A stretch of DNA of 64,000 nucleotides from Azolla caroliniana. Lineage: Eukaryota > Polypodiophyta. Under the pieces are notes generated by a model. That model did no database searches, was not told where the DNA came from, and saw nothing but the letters and a program-made list of their open reading frames with translations. Every line of letters starts with the position of its first letter. Position 1 is the first letter of the stretch. Made by a program: the position numbers and the translations under genes. Below, in pieces: positions 24,062-34,143 of this stretch. Where the stretch lies: NCBI GenBank assembly GCA_043228905.1, contig JBHGNT010000011.1:2604001-2668000 (forward strand), written 5' to 3'.

Positions 24062-25138
24062 ATGTTCATCCTCGATTCCACTAACGGCGGCACCGCAATG
24101 TTCGCGAAGGGACAAAAATCCGAGTCGGACATCGACTTGTGGCACAAGCGGATAGGCCACGTCAACTACCAGCGGCTTCAAGATTTGCAATCGAAACAGG
24201 TAGTGTTCGGATTGCCCAAATTTAGTGGCCGAAAGGCACAAATTTGTGAAGCCTGCCAGCGCGGGAAGCAACACCGACTTCCTTTCCCCAACGAGCGAAA
24301 CCGGAGTCGGAACAAGCTCGACCTTATACACTCTGATGTATGGGGGCCGACACAAAACGTTAGTCTTGGCGGGAGCCGATATTTCGTCTCCTTCATCGAC
24401 GACCACACGCGGCACACGTGGATCTACCTCATTGAGAGGAAGAGCGAAGTCTTCGACAGTTTCTGGGACCTCAAAGGGTTCGTGGAAACAGAAACAGGAC
24501 GAAAGATCAAGTGCTTGCGGTTGGATGGCGGGAAAGAGTACTTTTCTGGTCAATTCAACGGTTATCTACAACAAATGGGAATTCAACGCGAATTCAATTG
24601 TAGATACACGCCGGAGCAGAACGGCGTGGCCGAGAGGAAGAATCGGTCAGTTGTGGAAGCGGCACGGGCAATGCTGGAGGAGAAGAGCTTGCCCAAGTTC
24701 TTCTGGGCCGAGGCGGTAAGGACTGCGGTATACATCCAAAACCGGATCGGAGACAAAGTGTCGACGCACGAGCTATATTTCGGAACCAAGCTGAACTTGC
24801 GACACTTGAGGGTGTTCGGTAGCATTGCGTATGTGCATGTACCGAAGGAGAAAAGGAGGAAGCTGGACGCAAAGGCCGAGAAATGCATCTTGGTCGGTTA
24901 CTCGGACGAGCAGAAGGGTTATAAGTGCTATAACCCTCGCACCAAACAAGCGCGTGTTAGCCGCGACATTGTGTTTGACGAGTCCGCGTCCTGGTACCAG
25001 CCCCCGACTCTGAACCCCGACTCCAATCCGAGTTCTGATGATGAGGTCAGCGAGGCCGAGATGCCTCCGGATGAGCCCGAAATCGAGACCCGCCAAGAGA
25101 GTCCGATTTCACTCCGTTTAAGTGGACCAATTGGATGA
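24062..25138 (+). pseudogene. Copia-4 pre-integrase and integrase
   Basis: Open frame of 358 codons. The zinc block LWHKRIGHVNYQRL...CEACQRGK is followed by the catalytic core: IHSDVWGPTQ (Asp), FVSFIDDHTRHTW, KCLRLDGGKEYF (Asp), TPEQNGVAERKN (Glu), then FFWAEAVRTAV, LRVFGSIAYVHVP and CILVGYSDEQKGYKCY. The acidic linker after it ends at TGA 25136-25138 within LSGPIG. Catalytic residues are intact. Confidence 0.93.
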
Positions 25139-25192
25139 CTGAGTCGGTACGATCAGTTCGATGAAAAGCCGGCGAGTAGTGGAGACTCGGCC

Positions 25193-26656
25193 GTGCATTC
25201 CCCGCGCAGGAAGCCGAGGAGACGGCTTAAGCGCAAAGAGAAAGGGAAGAAGAAGGTGTCGGATTCCGGCACGGATAAGAACGAGTTAGACCGACGTGAG
25301 TCTGACTCCGAGGGACCCGGTGACGGGTCTTTAAAGGTGAAGTCTGCGTCGACCGAGAAGGCCTCGACATCGGCTAATGTGAGATTACGCCGATCTACCC
25401 GCCAGAAGAACCTTGTTTTGCGGTTCGGATACAACGAGTACATGGCGCATCATTATGCGTACATGACCCGTATAGCGGAAGTGCGTGAGCCAGAGAGCTA
25501 CGCAGAAGTGGTGAAGGACGCGAATTGGCGCGCCGCGATGGAGGAAGAGATGCACGCATTGGCGGAGAACGAGACCTAGGACCTGGTTGACGCACCGAAG
25601 GGTGTGAAGCCGATCGGGTGTAGGTGGGTGTACAAGGTCAAGTACAACACCGATAGCTCGGTCAACCGGTACAAGGCTCGACTAGTGGCAAAGGGCTACA
25701 CACAGAAACACGACATCGACTACGATGAGACATTTGCGCCGGTCGCGAAAATGACGACCGTCCGTATTTTGCTCACAGTAGCTGCGGTGAAGGGGTGGCA
25801 CTTACATCCGATGGATGTAAAGAATGTGTTCCTGCAAGGTGACCTTGAGGAACAGGTGTACATGGTACAACCCCCCGGATTTCACTCTGGAACGAACTCC
25901 TCGGCAGTATGCCGACTGAAGAAGTCCCTTTACGGACTGAAGCAAACCTCACGTGCCTGGAACGCGAATATCATGCAACAACTATGTCGGATGGGCTTCG
26001 TCACGTCAAAATCAGACTCTTCCCTGTTCATCCGGAAAGGTCGACTTGGACCGGTTAGTATTGTACTATATGTTGATGACTTGGTCATCACCGGTGCCAA
26101 CCTAGGTGAAATCGACCGCGTGAAGCTCCAACTTGCGGCATCATTCGACATGAAGGATCTAGGGGACCTTCATTACTTCCTCGGGATCGAATTGATCCGT
26201 ACCCTCGAAGGCATATTGATTAGCCAACGTCATTACGTGCTAAGTATGCTCTTCAAATTTGGGATGGCCGACTGTAAGTCCGTCTCGACTCCTCTAGACA
26301 GAACCGTCAAGCTTCGTCCCGATAAGGGAAAGGTATGCGACCCAACGAGGTTCCGACAAATTGTCGGAAGCCTCATATACTTGACCATCACCCGACCCGA
26401 CCTCAGCTATCCGGTCGGAGTGATCAGTCAGTTCATGGCGCGACCTACCGAGGAGCACCTTCAGTGTGCGCAACGCATACTTCGGTATGTCAATGGCACT
26501 AAGGACCGGGGACTACTATATCGAACCGGTGCCGCCGCGCAGTTAGTCGGCTACACCAATGCTGATTGGGCTGGCAACGCCGCTGATCACCGATCCATGT
26601 CCGGATACGTGTTCTCCCTCGAGAGTGCCGCGATCGCGTGGAGCAGTAAGAAGTAG
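25193..26656 (+). pseudogene. Copia-4 reverse transcriptase
   Basis: Same frame as the integrase. A basic KRKEKGKKK stretch, then RRSTRQKN and the ANWRAAMEEEMHAL block, a TAG at 25577-25579 (Trp in relatives: NETWDLV), and the core: CRWVYKVKYN, GYTQKHDIDYDETFAPV, HLHPMDVKNVFLQG, KKSLYGLKQTSRAW, catalytic YVDDLV at 26069-26086, and the ISQRHYVLSMLFKFGM block. It ends at TAG 26654-26656 in the WSSKK-PTVALS junction, where Gln is expected. Confidence 0.93.
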
Positions 26657-27541
26657 CCGACAGTTGCACTGTCGAGCACCGAAGCTGAGTACCGAGGAGC
26701 GGCCGTCGCAACATGCGAAGCCATATGGTTGAAGCGGCTACTTAGGGACCTGCAACAGGAGGTGTCAGATCCGATGACGATCTACTGTGACAACCTCAGC
26801 AGCATCCAGCTCGCGAAAAACCCTGTTTTCCACGCGCGGACCAAGCACATTGAGGTGCACTACCATTTCGTCCGTGAGCGTGTCCTTTCCAGTGAAGTCG
26901 AACTTCAGTACGTTCCAACGGATCGGCAGACTGCCGACATCTTCACCAAGCCTCTTGGTCTGGAAAAGTTGCGGCAATTCTCAAGTGCGCTCGGATTGCG
27001 TCACCTCGACGTGCCAAACTTGAGGGGGAGAACAGTCCCGAACGACCAAGACTGCGACACCGAGTCGGTTGACTCGGATGTCGAGTTCGACTTCCGATCG
27101 GCTGAAGAAGCCGAGGGTGGACCCACGGAAAAGTCCGGAAGCGGACAGAAGGGGAGCAACCGAAGGAGAGAGCCTAAGCCAACCACGCATGGGGAAGATG
27201 ACGCCATCGAGGGCAAGAAGAACGAAAACAAGTTGGAGACAGCCAACTCGGACGAGAGCGAAAACCGATCGGAGGTAGCCGAGTCGGTTCAGATGTTTGA
27301 TTCAGATACGCTGAATCAACCGAGGCCCAAGCGTAAGAAAAGGCAGCAGGAGAAGCGTCAACACCGCAACAACAGAAGAGCTGATAAGGGCCACATGAGC
27401 AGACAAGCCGACCGGAAGGGTCGAAGTGCGCGGAGTCGAACAGGTCGTGGAGCGCGAACGAGACGTGAAGCCAGGAGGAACCGGAGCTGTGAGCCCGAAG
27501 ATCCCGAAGAGCCTCAAGTTGAGCTTGAGGGGGAGTGTTGA
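26657..27541 (+). pseudogene. Copia-4 RNase H plus long basic C-terminal tail
   Basis: From 26657 the frame reads PTVALSSTEAEY, CDNLSSIQLAKNPVFHARTKHIEVHYHF and ADIFTKPLG, the end of Copia RNase H, reaching the HLDVPNLRG block at about 27030. It then runs on for about 170 more codons, rich in Lys, Arg, Glu and Ser (RPKRKKRQQEKRQHR, RTGRGARTRREARRN), and ends inside the purine tract just before the LTR. Usual Copia proteins stop soon after RNase H. A related tail is seen in Copia-5. Confidence 0.88.
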
Positions 27542-27987
27542 GAGACAAGCTCAACATCGGCCAGATTGGCTGAAGAAGCCGAGGACCGGATCGGTTGGGA
27601 CCGATCGGTTAGGCCAAATGCGTAAACCGGTACGCAGACCGGTGCGTAGGTAGGGCCGTATCGGTGCGTAAACCGGGAGGCCGTTAGGAAAGATATTCCG
27701 TGAGGAATATATTTGGGAGTTAGTGTAGGAGCTCTTAATGAGCATTGAAGTACTGTCAGTACTCCACTCAGTCCTTCTAGGACTTGTATAAAAGCGTTCA
27801 TTGAACACATATATGTACAGTGTGGCGAATAGAGATTGATGGTTTTTTGAATATAGTTCTTGTGTTTTCTCTCTCTCACTCTCTCTATCTCTCCCGCGTA
27901 TATTGCGTAAGCTCAAGCTCTCCATTAAACCTGAGTTTTCTTCCTTCTGTTCGGTCTTTATACTTGCTTCCGCACGTTACTTTTACA
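27536..27987 (+). repeat. Copia-4 3' LTR
   Basis: 452 bp. Overlaps the last codons of the extended C-terminal frame. Followed by the right CTATG target copy. Confidence 0.96.
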
Positions 27988-29149
27988 CTATGTTAATGGT
28001 CGAAGAGAATCATGTTCAAAAAAGGAGCAATGCCTTGGAAGGCCACATGCTGTACACGCATTCGAATGGAGGAAGAGGACGCAACCGAGCAAGAGGCCGA
28101 TTCGGCCAAGGATGAGGCGGCGGACGAGGTTCGACTTACGACGACAACTCCCAATTTCGGCAACAAGACGGAAGCCATCAAGTAACCTTCGGAAGAAGGG
28201 GGAGCTTCCATTCCGGTTTGAGTCAACAAAACTCGATCAAATGCAGATATTGTAGAAAAATCGGCCATCATGAAGAAGAGTGCCGAAAGAAGAAGCGTGA
28301 GTCGGCTTCCACAAGCCGACAACTCACAAATTATGCCACTAACTCCGATTGTGAAGACCTTGGCGGAATTTTCATGATGAGACATTGAGCAAATTCTATG
28401 TCGGCCTCTACTTCGACTAATGCCTCCAATCCGGAAGATGTATGGTTCGTCGACTCCGGTGCTTCAAACCATATGATGTCCCGTCAAGAATGGTTCTGAG
28501 ACTTACAAGAGCCGGATCGACCTGGTTATGTCAAGACCGGAGATGACACCACTCATCCTATTTGACATATTGGCAATGTCCCATTCGGGGGAAACGGCGA
28601 ACAAACTTGCATCAAAAATGTATTACATGTACCCACCATAATGAAGAATTTGGTCTCGGTCGGCCAAATAGTGGAGCAAGGGATGCAAGTTCGATTCAAC
28701 CAAGGTGGTTGCTTCATTGAGAAGGAAGGCCGACTCATCGCTCGGGGTGGAAGGGAAGGTAGAATGTTTATCCTCGAGTCAAACGAGGTAAAATGGATAT
28801 AGTCCACTCGGATGTGTGGGGACTGGCACAGACGGCTATGTTTGGAGGATGTCGGTACTATGTTACCTTCATCGACGACTTCTCTAGATACACATGGATC
28901 TTTCCCATGAGGATGAAGAGCGAAGTGTTTACGCACTTCCAAAAATTCGAAAGTGAAGTTGAAAGACAACTAGGCGTCATGTACGATGTCTTCGGTTAGA
29001 TGGAGGAAAGGAATACTTCTCCGATGCGTTCACAACATATCTTCGAAAAGAAGGAATTCGACGAGAATTCACTTGTCAACACACACCGCAACAAAAGGGA
29101 GTGGCCGAACGAAAGAATCGGCACATCCTTGAAGTAGCACGGGCCATTG
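27988..29149 (+). pseudogene. Copia-3, middle segment: knuckle, protease, integrase start
   Basis: Continues Copia-3 gag after Copia-4: LMVEENHVQKR, a GRGRNRARGR stretch, an intact CCHC knuckle CRYCRKIGHHEEEC (about 28242-28283), protease VWFVDSGASNHM, LHVPTIMKNLVSVGQIVEQ, then MDIVHSDVWG, YYVTFIDDFSRYTWIF of integrase. The pre-integrase finger is deleted at about 28790, several stops and a frameshift follow, and the segment ends at the EVARAI block at 29149 where the Copia-5 LTR begins. Confidence 0.85.
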
Positions 29150-29592
29150 TGAATGTTAATGTGTGGAAGCATCAGATAGAACCGGCTCAACCGGATAGCA
29201 ACAGAAAATGAGTAGAAGATTTAATGGAAAAGCTTCAAGCACAGAGGAGACAGAGAGAGCAAAACATGAAACTATATTCAAAAATTAACTCTAAAACTCT
29301 GTACATACAACGTGCTAAACAACACTATTTATACAAGTCCATAAAGGACTAATAGAAGTACTGACAAGTACTTCAATGCTCACTTCTGTGATTGACACTA
29401 ACTATGAGACAATGATTACCTAGTAGTCTAGGCTACTATTAGGCTTCCGGTTCCCACTCGAATCCGGCTCCCCGATCCGGACGGTTGTTTCCGGATACCC
29501 TCCGGATACCGATTCGACTCATCCTTCCGGATGCCGATCCGGCTCAGGCTTATTCAGCTGATCCGGATCCGGTTGAGCTTGCTCGCTCAACA
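29150..29592 (-). repeat. Copia-5 3' LTR
   Basis: On the minus strand starts TGTTGAGCGAGCAAGC and ends ACATTCA at 29150. A purine tract TTGAGCTTGAGGGGGAG (minus, 29593-29609) precedes it. It is clearly related to 46837-47292 but with many substitutions (roughly one in six positions by eye). Flanks of the two LTRs (cattg at 29145 and aaatc at 47293) do not match. Confidence 0.88.
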
Positions 29593-29826
29593 CTCCCCCT
29601 CAAGCTCAACTTGAGGTCGGATCGTGGTATTAGTGTCTGCGGCAACCAGTTTTTCTACCCGGCTCCTTCTGGCGTTGCTCCGCCTTGCTTGCGTTCCTCG
29701 TCCGGTCCGGTCTTGTTTGTCGTGAACCTTCTAGTTCTACGCACCTCGACCTCCTCGATCGGCTTGTCTGCTCAACAAGCCCATTTCAGCTCCCTCGCTG
29801 TTGTGACTCCGGTGCTTGTCGACCCG

Positions 29827-30650
29827 TTAATTCCTTCGTGTTGGCGTCGACTTCCGTTGCGTTCGTGTCCACTTAGCCTTTAGTTGATCCAACTTCTCCA
29901 AATCTTGAACCGAATTGGTTTCCTTCGATTCGTTCAAGCTCTTGTCCAAGTCGGTGTTCTCCAACTCGTCTTCTGGTTTCAGGCCCTTCACCATACCGGA
30001 CCACATCCGGGTCTTGGCCGTTTTCTTTCGGTCGGCTCTGTCCTTCTTGACTCTACTGCCGCTGCCGTTTGTTCCGAACTTTTCGGATGTGGCGACTCCT
30101 TCGGTCGGCCTAGCTTCCTTTTTCCTCTTGTCTCCCCCTTTGTTGGTTCTTTCTTCCTCTCCGACTCCTTGTCCGGTGCCATCCGTTCCCTTTTCTTTTC
30201 TCCCCCTCAAGTGCGGCACATTGAGATGTTGAACACCAAGCATTTTGGTGAAGTGCTGCAATTTGTCCGATCCGAGTGGTTTGGTGAAGATATCGGCAAC
30301 TTGCCGATCCATCTGAACATACTGAAGGTCTACTTCACCGCTCAAAACCCGCTCATGCATAAAGTGATAATGGACTTCTATGTGCTTCGTCCGAGCACGG
30401 AACAGGGGGTACTTGGTGAGTTGAATGATGCTCATGTTGTCACAATAGAGCAGGATCGGGGTCTGTACCTCAAACTGCAGGTCTTGCAGCAGTCGCCGAA
30501 GCTAGATGGCTTCACAGGTGGTATTGGTAGTGCCCCGGTATTCAGCCTCAATGCTCGACAGAGCCACTGTTGGCTGCTTTTGGCTGCTCCACGTAACAGC
30601 CGCGCTACCCAGAGAAAACATGTAACTGGGGCACTGATGCATCGCCGTTA
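29827..30650 (-). pseudogene. Copia-5 RNase H and basic C-terminal tail
   Basis: The minus strand from about 30650 reads SYMFSLGSAAVTWSS, then CDNMSIIQLTKYPLFRARTKHIEVHYHF and ADIFTKPLG of Copia RNase H, with a frame change near 30440-30640. After the HLNVPHLRGRK block an extra tail of about 130 residues follows, rich in Lys, Arg, Glu and Thr, ending in RTQRKSTPTRRN at 29827. It parallels the Copia-4 tail in position and composition. Between 29610 and 29826 no domain is recognised. Confidence 0.83.
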
Positions 30651-30760
30651 AAATGACATGTATTTAACTAATTAGCTATTTGTTTAGCTAGTGTTTTGTG
30701 GGAAAATCATAAGGATGGTTTAAGAAATTTTATGTTTTATTAGTTAAATACATGTCATTT
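30651..30760. repeat. Foldback (hairpin) sequence at the Copia-5 break
   Basis: AAATGACATGTATTTAACTAAT at 30651-30672 (first 20 bases AAATGACATGTATTTAACTA) is the exact reverse complement of 30739-30760, with 66 bp between. A 22-bp perfect stem placed exactly where Copia-5 RNase H stops suggests a small foldback element or the terminus of a larger insertion that runs toward 41077. Confidence 0.7.
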
Positions 30761-31093
30761 AATTGATTAGAATACTCAAATATTTGAACTTTGGTTTCTG
30801 ACGTAGTGGAACATGGGGAATAATGCCATCATCTAAGGTCAACTTGAATGTCATTAAATTCTTGGTAATCCTGAGTTCGAGTTCAAACTCCAAACGAAGC
30901 CCCCGCAGCAGCACAAAAACTTTGAGATCGACATTGCACCTTAAGAGCTACAACACACGAGCTAGTTGATCCTCGTTCAGGTATATATTAAAAAAACTTT
31001 TTTTTTCCTTTCTGATAACTGTTTGTAACTTTGGTGCCTATTCATCTTTCCCAAAAATCAAATAGGGCGAAGTCGTTGGAGTCCCAAACAAGG
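30761..31093 (+). other. Region upstream of the RING-like gene
   Basis: No coding region. A possible 5'-UTR exon ends at about 30979 (TTCAG before GTATAT) and another may start at about 31069 after an AG. This is inferred only from splice-like motifs. Confidence 0.3.
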
Positions 31094-32850
31094 ATGTCTC
31101 GAAGATCGGGGTGTAGCAGCAGGTGTGTTTTTGATTGACAGAATTTCGTAGTACGGTTGATTTCTGCCTTTAGTGATGATTAGGGTTTGTGTTTCCCTTC
31201 AGTGGTTTAGGGTTTCTAATTACAAATTTTAGATTACAAGTTTTTGGTTGCAAATTTCTATTACAAATTTCTGATTACTATTGCAATCTGTTGTAATTTT
31301 GCACCAATTCTCATGACAAATTCTGATTAGGGTTTTTGATTTTTTAAGTGGTTGATTTTTGATACATGTTGAAAAGGATAGATTACAAATTTCAGATTAC
31401 TGTCTCAAAGTGTTGTAATTTTGCACCAAATTCACATTAAAAATTCTGTTTTTGCACCAATTCTTATTACTGATTTTCTATTTCAGGTGACTCGTTCCTC
31501 CCTATCCTAGAGTATTGAACTTCGCAAAATTTTGTGAGACAAAGGAGGACTTTCACAACATATATGGTCTGTCGCTCAAGGGTATTCACCCTGCTATTCT
31601 AACAGATAGATTGATTAGTGATGTAGACTGGATATCAGTATATAAAGTGCCTAGAGTGAAAGGCAAGGTCAAGCTCAAGCATGTACAACTGGACCTGTAC
31701 GATGACTACATGAGACTGCACCAGAAAGTACATCAAGAGATCCCGGTCAACAACGAGTTGTCTGTTTCATTTGCCAGAGCTTTTGCATACGAGGATTGCA
31801 AAATAGCGAAGGAATCTCTTGACCCTGAAATGTACAAGGTAGCTTGGGCAATTTATGGTGAGGCATCGGTAGAAAGATGTCGGAAGATGGGGAACTTGTA
31901 GTAGCTAATGGCAAGATTTTGGAGCATGGCAGTTGATGATGCAACTGCCGACTCCCAACAAACCCGCAAGTATACGCCACACTAACACACAATGAAAGTC
32001 AATGTCGATGATACAGGTGAGACATTGATTAGCTATATGCTAAAAAATGTCCATGAAGCCTGTGAGACATTGGAGTTTTTTAAGACTGATTTAGAGAAAG
32101 CAACATTGGCTACTGCGATGAAGAGCAAAGTCACTTTGGCAGTTACAACAATCGGAAATAAGATTCAAGTACCTATTGTTTTGCTAGTATGTAATATGTT
32201 ATAAATAACTTGTACATGAAAATGTGCTAGTGAGGCATTATCTGGAATAGGTTGCTCAACATGAACTTGAAATTGAGGGGTCGTTGGATCCCCAGCGGAA
32301 AATTCAACTGCAGACAGAGATCCAAGTTCTTTCAATGAACGAGGACCTTCTAGGTGTAAATACTGTCGCTGATTACAATTGGGAAAAGCTACAAGTAAGT
32401 TAATGATTCTTGTTTCTTGTTGTTGTATCTTCCTCATTAAGGAATAATTAATCGGTAAATTTCTCGGTTGCGTTGAAGGAACAATACTCCCGTCAAGAAC
32501 AGGTAGTTAGCTGCCTTAAGAAGCAGCTACATTTTGCGGAGGGGATGGTAAAGAGCATACAAGAATTGGACCTGAACATTCTTGCTCCCTTGCCAAATGA
32601 AGGAGAACCAGGAAACGATATATTGACTGTTCAAGCACGTTGCATCGCTTGTGGATTACGTGTAGAGGACAAATCTGCTACTCTGATGGTTCACCTACAA
32701 CCATGCCAACACACATACCATATCGTTTGTTTTCAATATGCATGTCGCATTGATGCATTCTGTTTGGGGGATTGTGGTACAGCTCTCCCAGATGAGTGGA
32801 GAAAACACACAGATAAAATTGTTGCTTGTGACCATATTGTAGCTGATTAG
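31094..32850 (+). CDS. Spliced gene of unknown family with C-terminal RING-like finger
   Basis: Not recognised as a named gene. The ATG at 31094 opens a short exon (to 31122, GTGTGT donor); joining it to the acceptor at 31510 gives a phase-correct continuation RVLNFAKFCETKEDF and an open frame to the stop at 31899. Downstream exons 31992-32168, 32251-32394 and 32479-32850 also join in phase at GT-AG sites. They encode a predicted coiled coil (QHELEIEGS...QVLSMNEDLLG, QEQVVSCLKKQLHFAEG) and a cysteine/histidine finger: CIAC, then CQHTYHIVC, then CLGDC, close to a RING layout but with C-x3-C last. Two adjacent TAG codons at 31899-31904 separate the halves, so it may be two exons of a decayed gene or contain an unseen intron. 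It may be a host gene fragment or a gene captured by a transposon. Confidence 0.55.
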
Positions 32851-32904
32851 TTCCATCTTTGATAATTAGGTAAGTTGTATAAAGTGTGGAAACTATTTAG
32901 CCAT

Positions 32905-33682
32905 TATGGTTGTAGTGTAGTAGCTAATTACTTAACATGTAGTTAATTAGCTAAGTGGTAACTAATTAGCTACTACCATACTTTAGCTGAGTAGCTAATT
33001 AGCTACTATCATAGTTTACTACAGTAGCTAATTAGCTACTGCCATACTTCAGCTAAGTAGCTAATTAGCTACTACCATAGTTTAGTACAGTAGCTAATTA
33101 GCTAAGTGGTAGCTAATTAGCTACTACTATAGTTTAGTGTAGTAGCTAATTACCTAAGTGATAGCTAATAAGCTACTACCATACGCTAGCTAAGTAGCTA
33201 ATTAGCTACCACTTAGCTAATAAGCTACTACCATAGTTTAATACATTAGCTAATTAGCTAAATGATAGCTAATTAGCTACTACTATAGTTTAGTACAATA
33301 TCTAATTAGCTAAGTGGTAGCTAATTAGCTACTACCATAGTTTAGTACAGTAGCTAATTAGGTAAGTGGTAGCTTATTAGTTGTTTAGTACAGTAGCTAA
33401 TTCTTAACTAATTAGCTACTAGCATACGTTAGCTGAGTAGCTAATTAGCTACCACTTACCTAATTAGCTACTACCATAGTTTAATATGATAGCTAATTAG
33501 CTACTACCATAGTTTAGTACAGTAGCTAATTAGCTAAGTGGTAGATAATTAGTTACTACCATAGTTTAGTACAGTAGCTAATTAGCTACCAGTTAGCCAA
33601 TTAGCTACTACCATAGTTTAGTACAACAGTTAATTAGCTAAGTGGTAGCTAATTAGCCACTGTACTAAACTATGGTAGTACC
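32905..33682. repeat. Palindromic tandem-repeat array, left part
   Basis: About twenty copies of a unit built on TAGCTAATTAGCTA, itself a perfect 14-bp palindrome, alternating with the spacers CTACCATAGTTTAGTACAG and AGTGG. Units of about 33 and 19 bp are mixed. The array resumes at 39454 after Gypsy-A, which inserted into it at GTACC. Confidence 0.9.
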
Positions 33683-33815
33683 TGTCAGGAACTCTATTAA
33701 GGCAGAGAAGGAATTAGTACTAAAAGAAGGATTAGTACTATTGTTGGGGAATAGTACTAAGACAGAGAAGGATTAGTACTATGAGAGGTGTCGAACTTTG
33801 AGAGAAGGAATGAGT

Positions 33816-33853
<38 letters not shown>

Positions 33854-34143
33854 TGATGCGAAAGATATATGTATTATATGAAGGAAGATATACAACAGTA
33901 GTTAGAAGGCTTAAGACTGGCGTTGAACCGATTTGGTTCGAACTAATGCCTTGCGCCTCCTTTTATAGTATCTTCAGGAATACTCCTGAAGTTTCTAGAA
34001 TGTTCCAGAGAAATCTGGAATATACATCAATTTCCCAATAAAACCTAAATGAAAATAATATCTTTCAAATTACAATTCATAACCTAATGGTAAAGTCTCG
34101 ACCCGTGTAACAAAAGGTTATGGGTTCGAGTCTAGTTATGACA
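33683..34143 (-). repeat. Gypsy-A 3' LTR
   Basis: 461 bp, TGTCATAACTAG...GTTCCTGACA on the minus strand. The purine tract AAAGGGGGGATAG (minus strand, 34144-34156) lies directly upstream. Contains a GA microsatellite at about 33820-33848. Confidence 0.97.

Larger units (their letters stand above)
22279..27987 (+). mobile_element. Copia-4: full-length Copia nested in Copia-3 gag
   Basis: Two 452-bp LTRs (22279-22730 and 27536-27987), perfect 5-bp target duplication CTATG (22274-22278 and 27988-27992), primer site TGGTATCAGAGC (22731-22742) and purine tract GAGCTTGAGGGGGAG before the 3' LTR. All Copia domains are present in order, but nonsense codons at 23292, 25136, 25577 and 26654 and a small deletion with frameshift near 24050 inactivate it. 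About 14 differences between LTRs were counted by eye, so it is older than Copia-2. Confidence 0.96.

Noticed and set aside
30651-30760. microRNA precursor
   Set aside because: The stem is perfect over only 22 bp and AT-rich with a 66-bp loop; a foldback element is more likely and no small-RNA evidence is available.
32905-33682. CRISPR-like array
   Set aside because: The repeats are AT-rich palindromes with repeated, not unique, spacers in a eukaryotic setting without cas genes.
33814-34041. Small plus-strand ORF with a run of Arg-Glu pairs in the Gypsy-A LTR (repeated at 39160)
   Set aside because: The Arg-Glu run is a translated GA microsatellite, the frame lies antisense in the LTR, and both LTRs carry it for that reason only.
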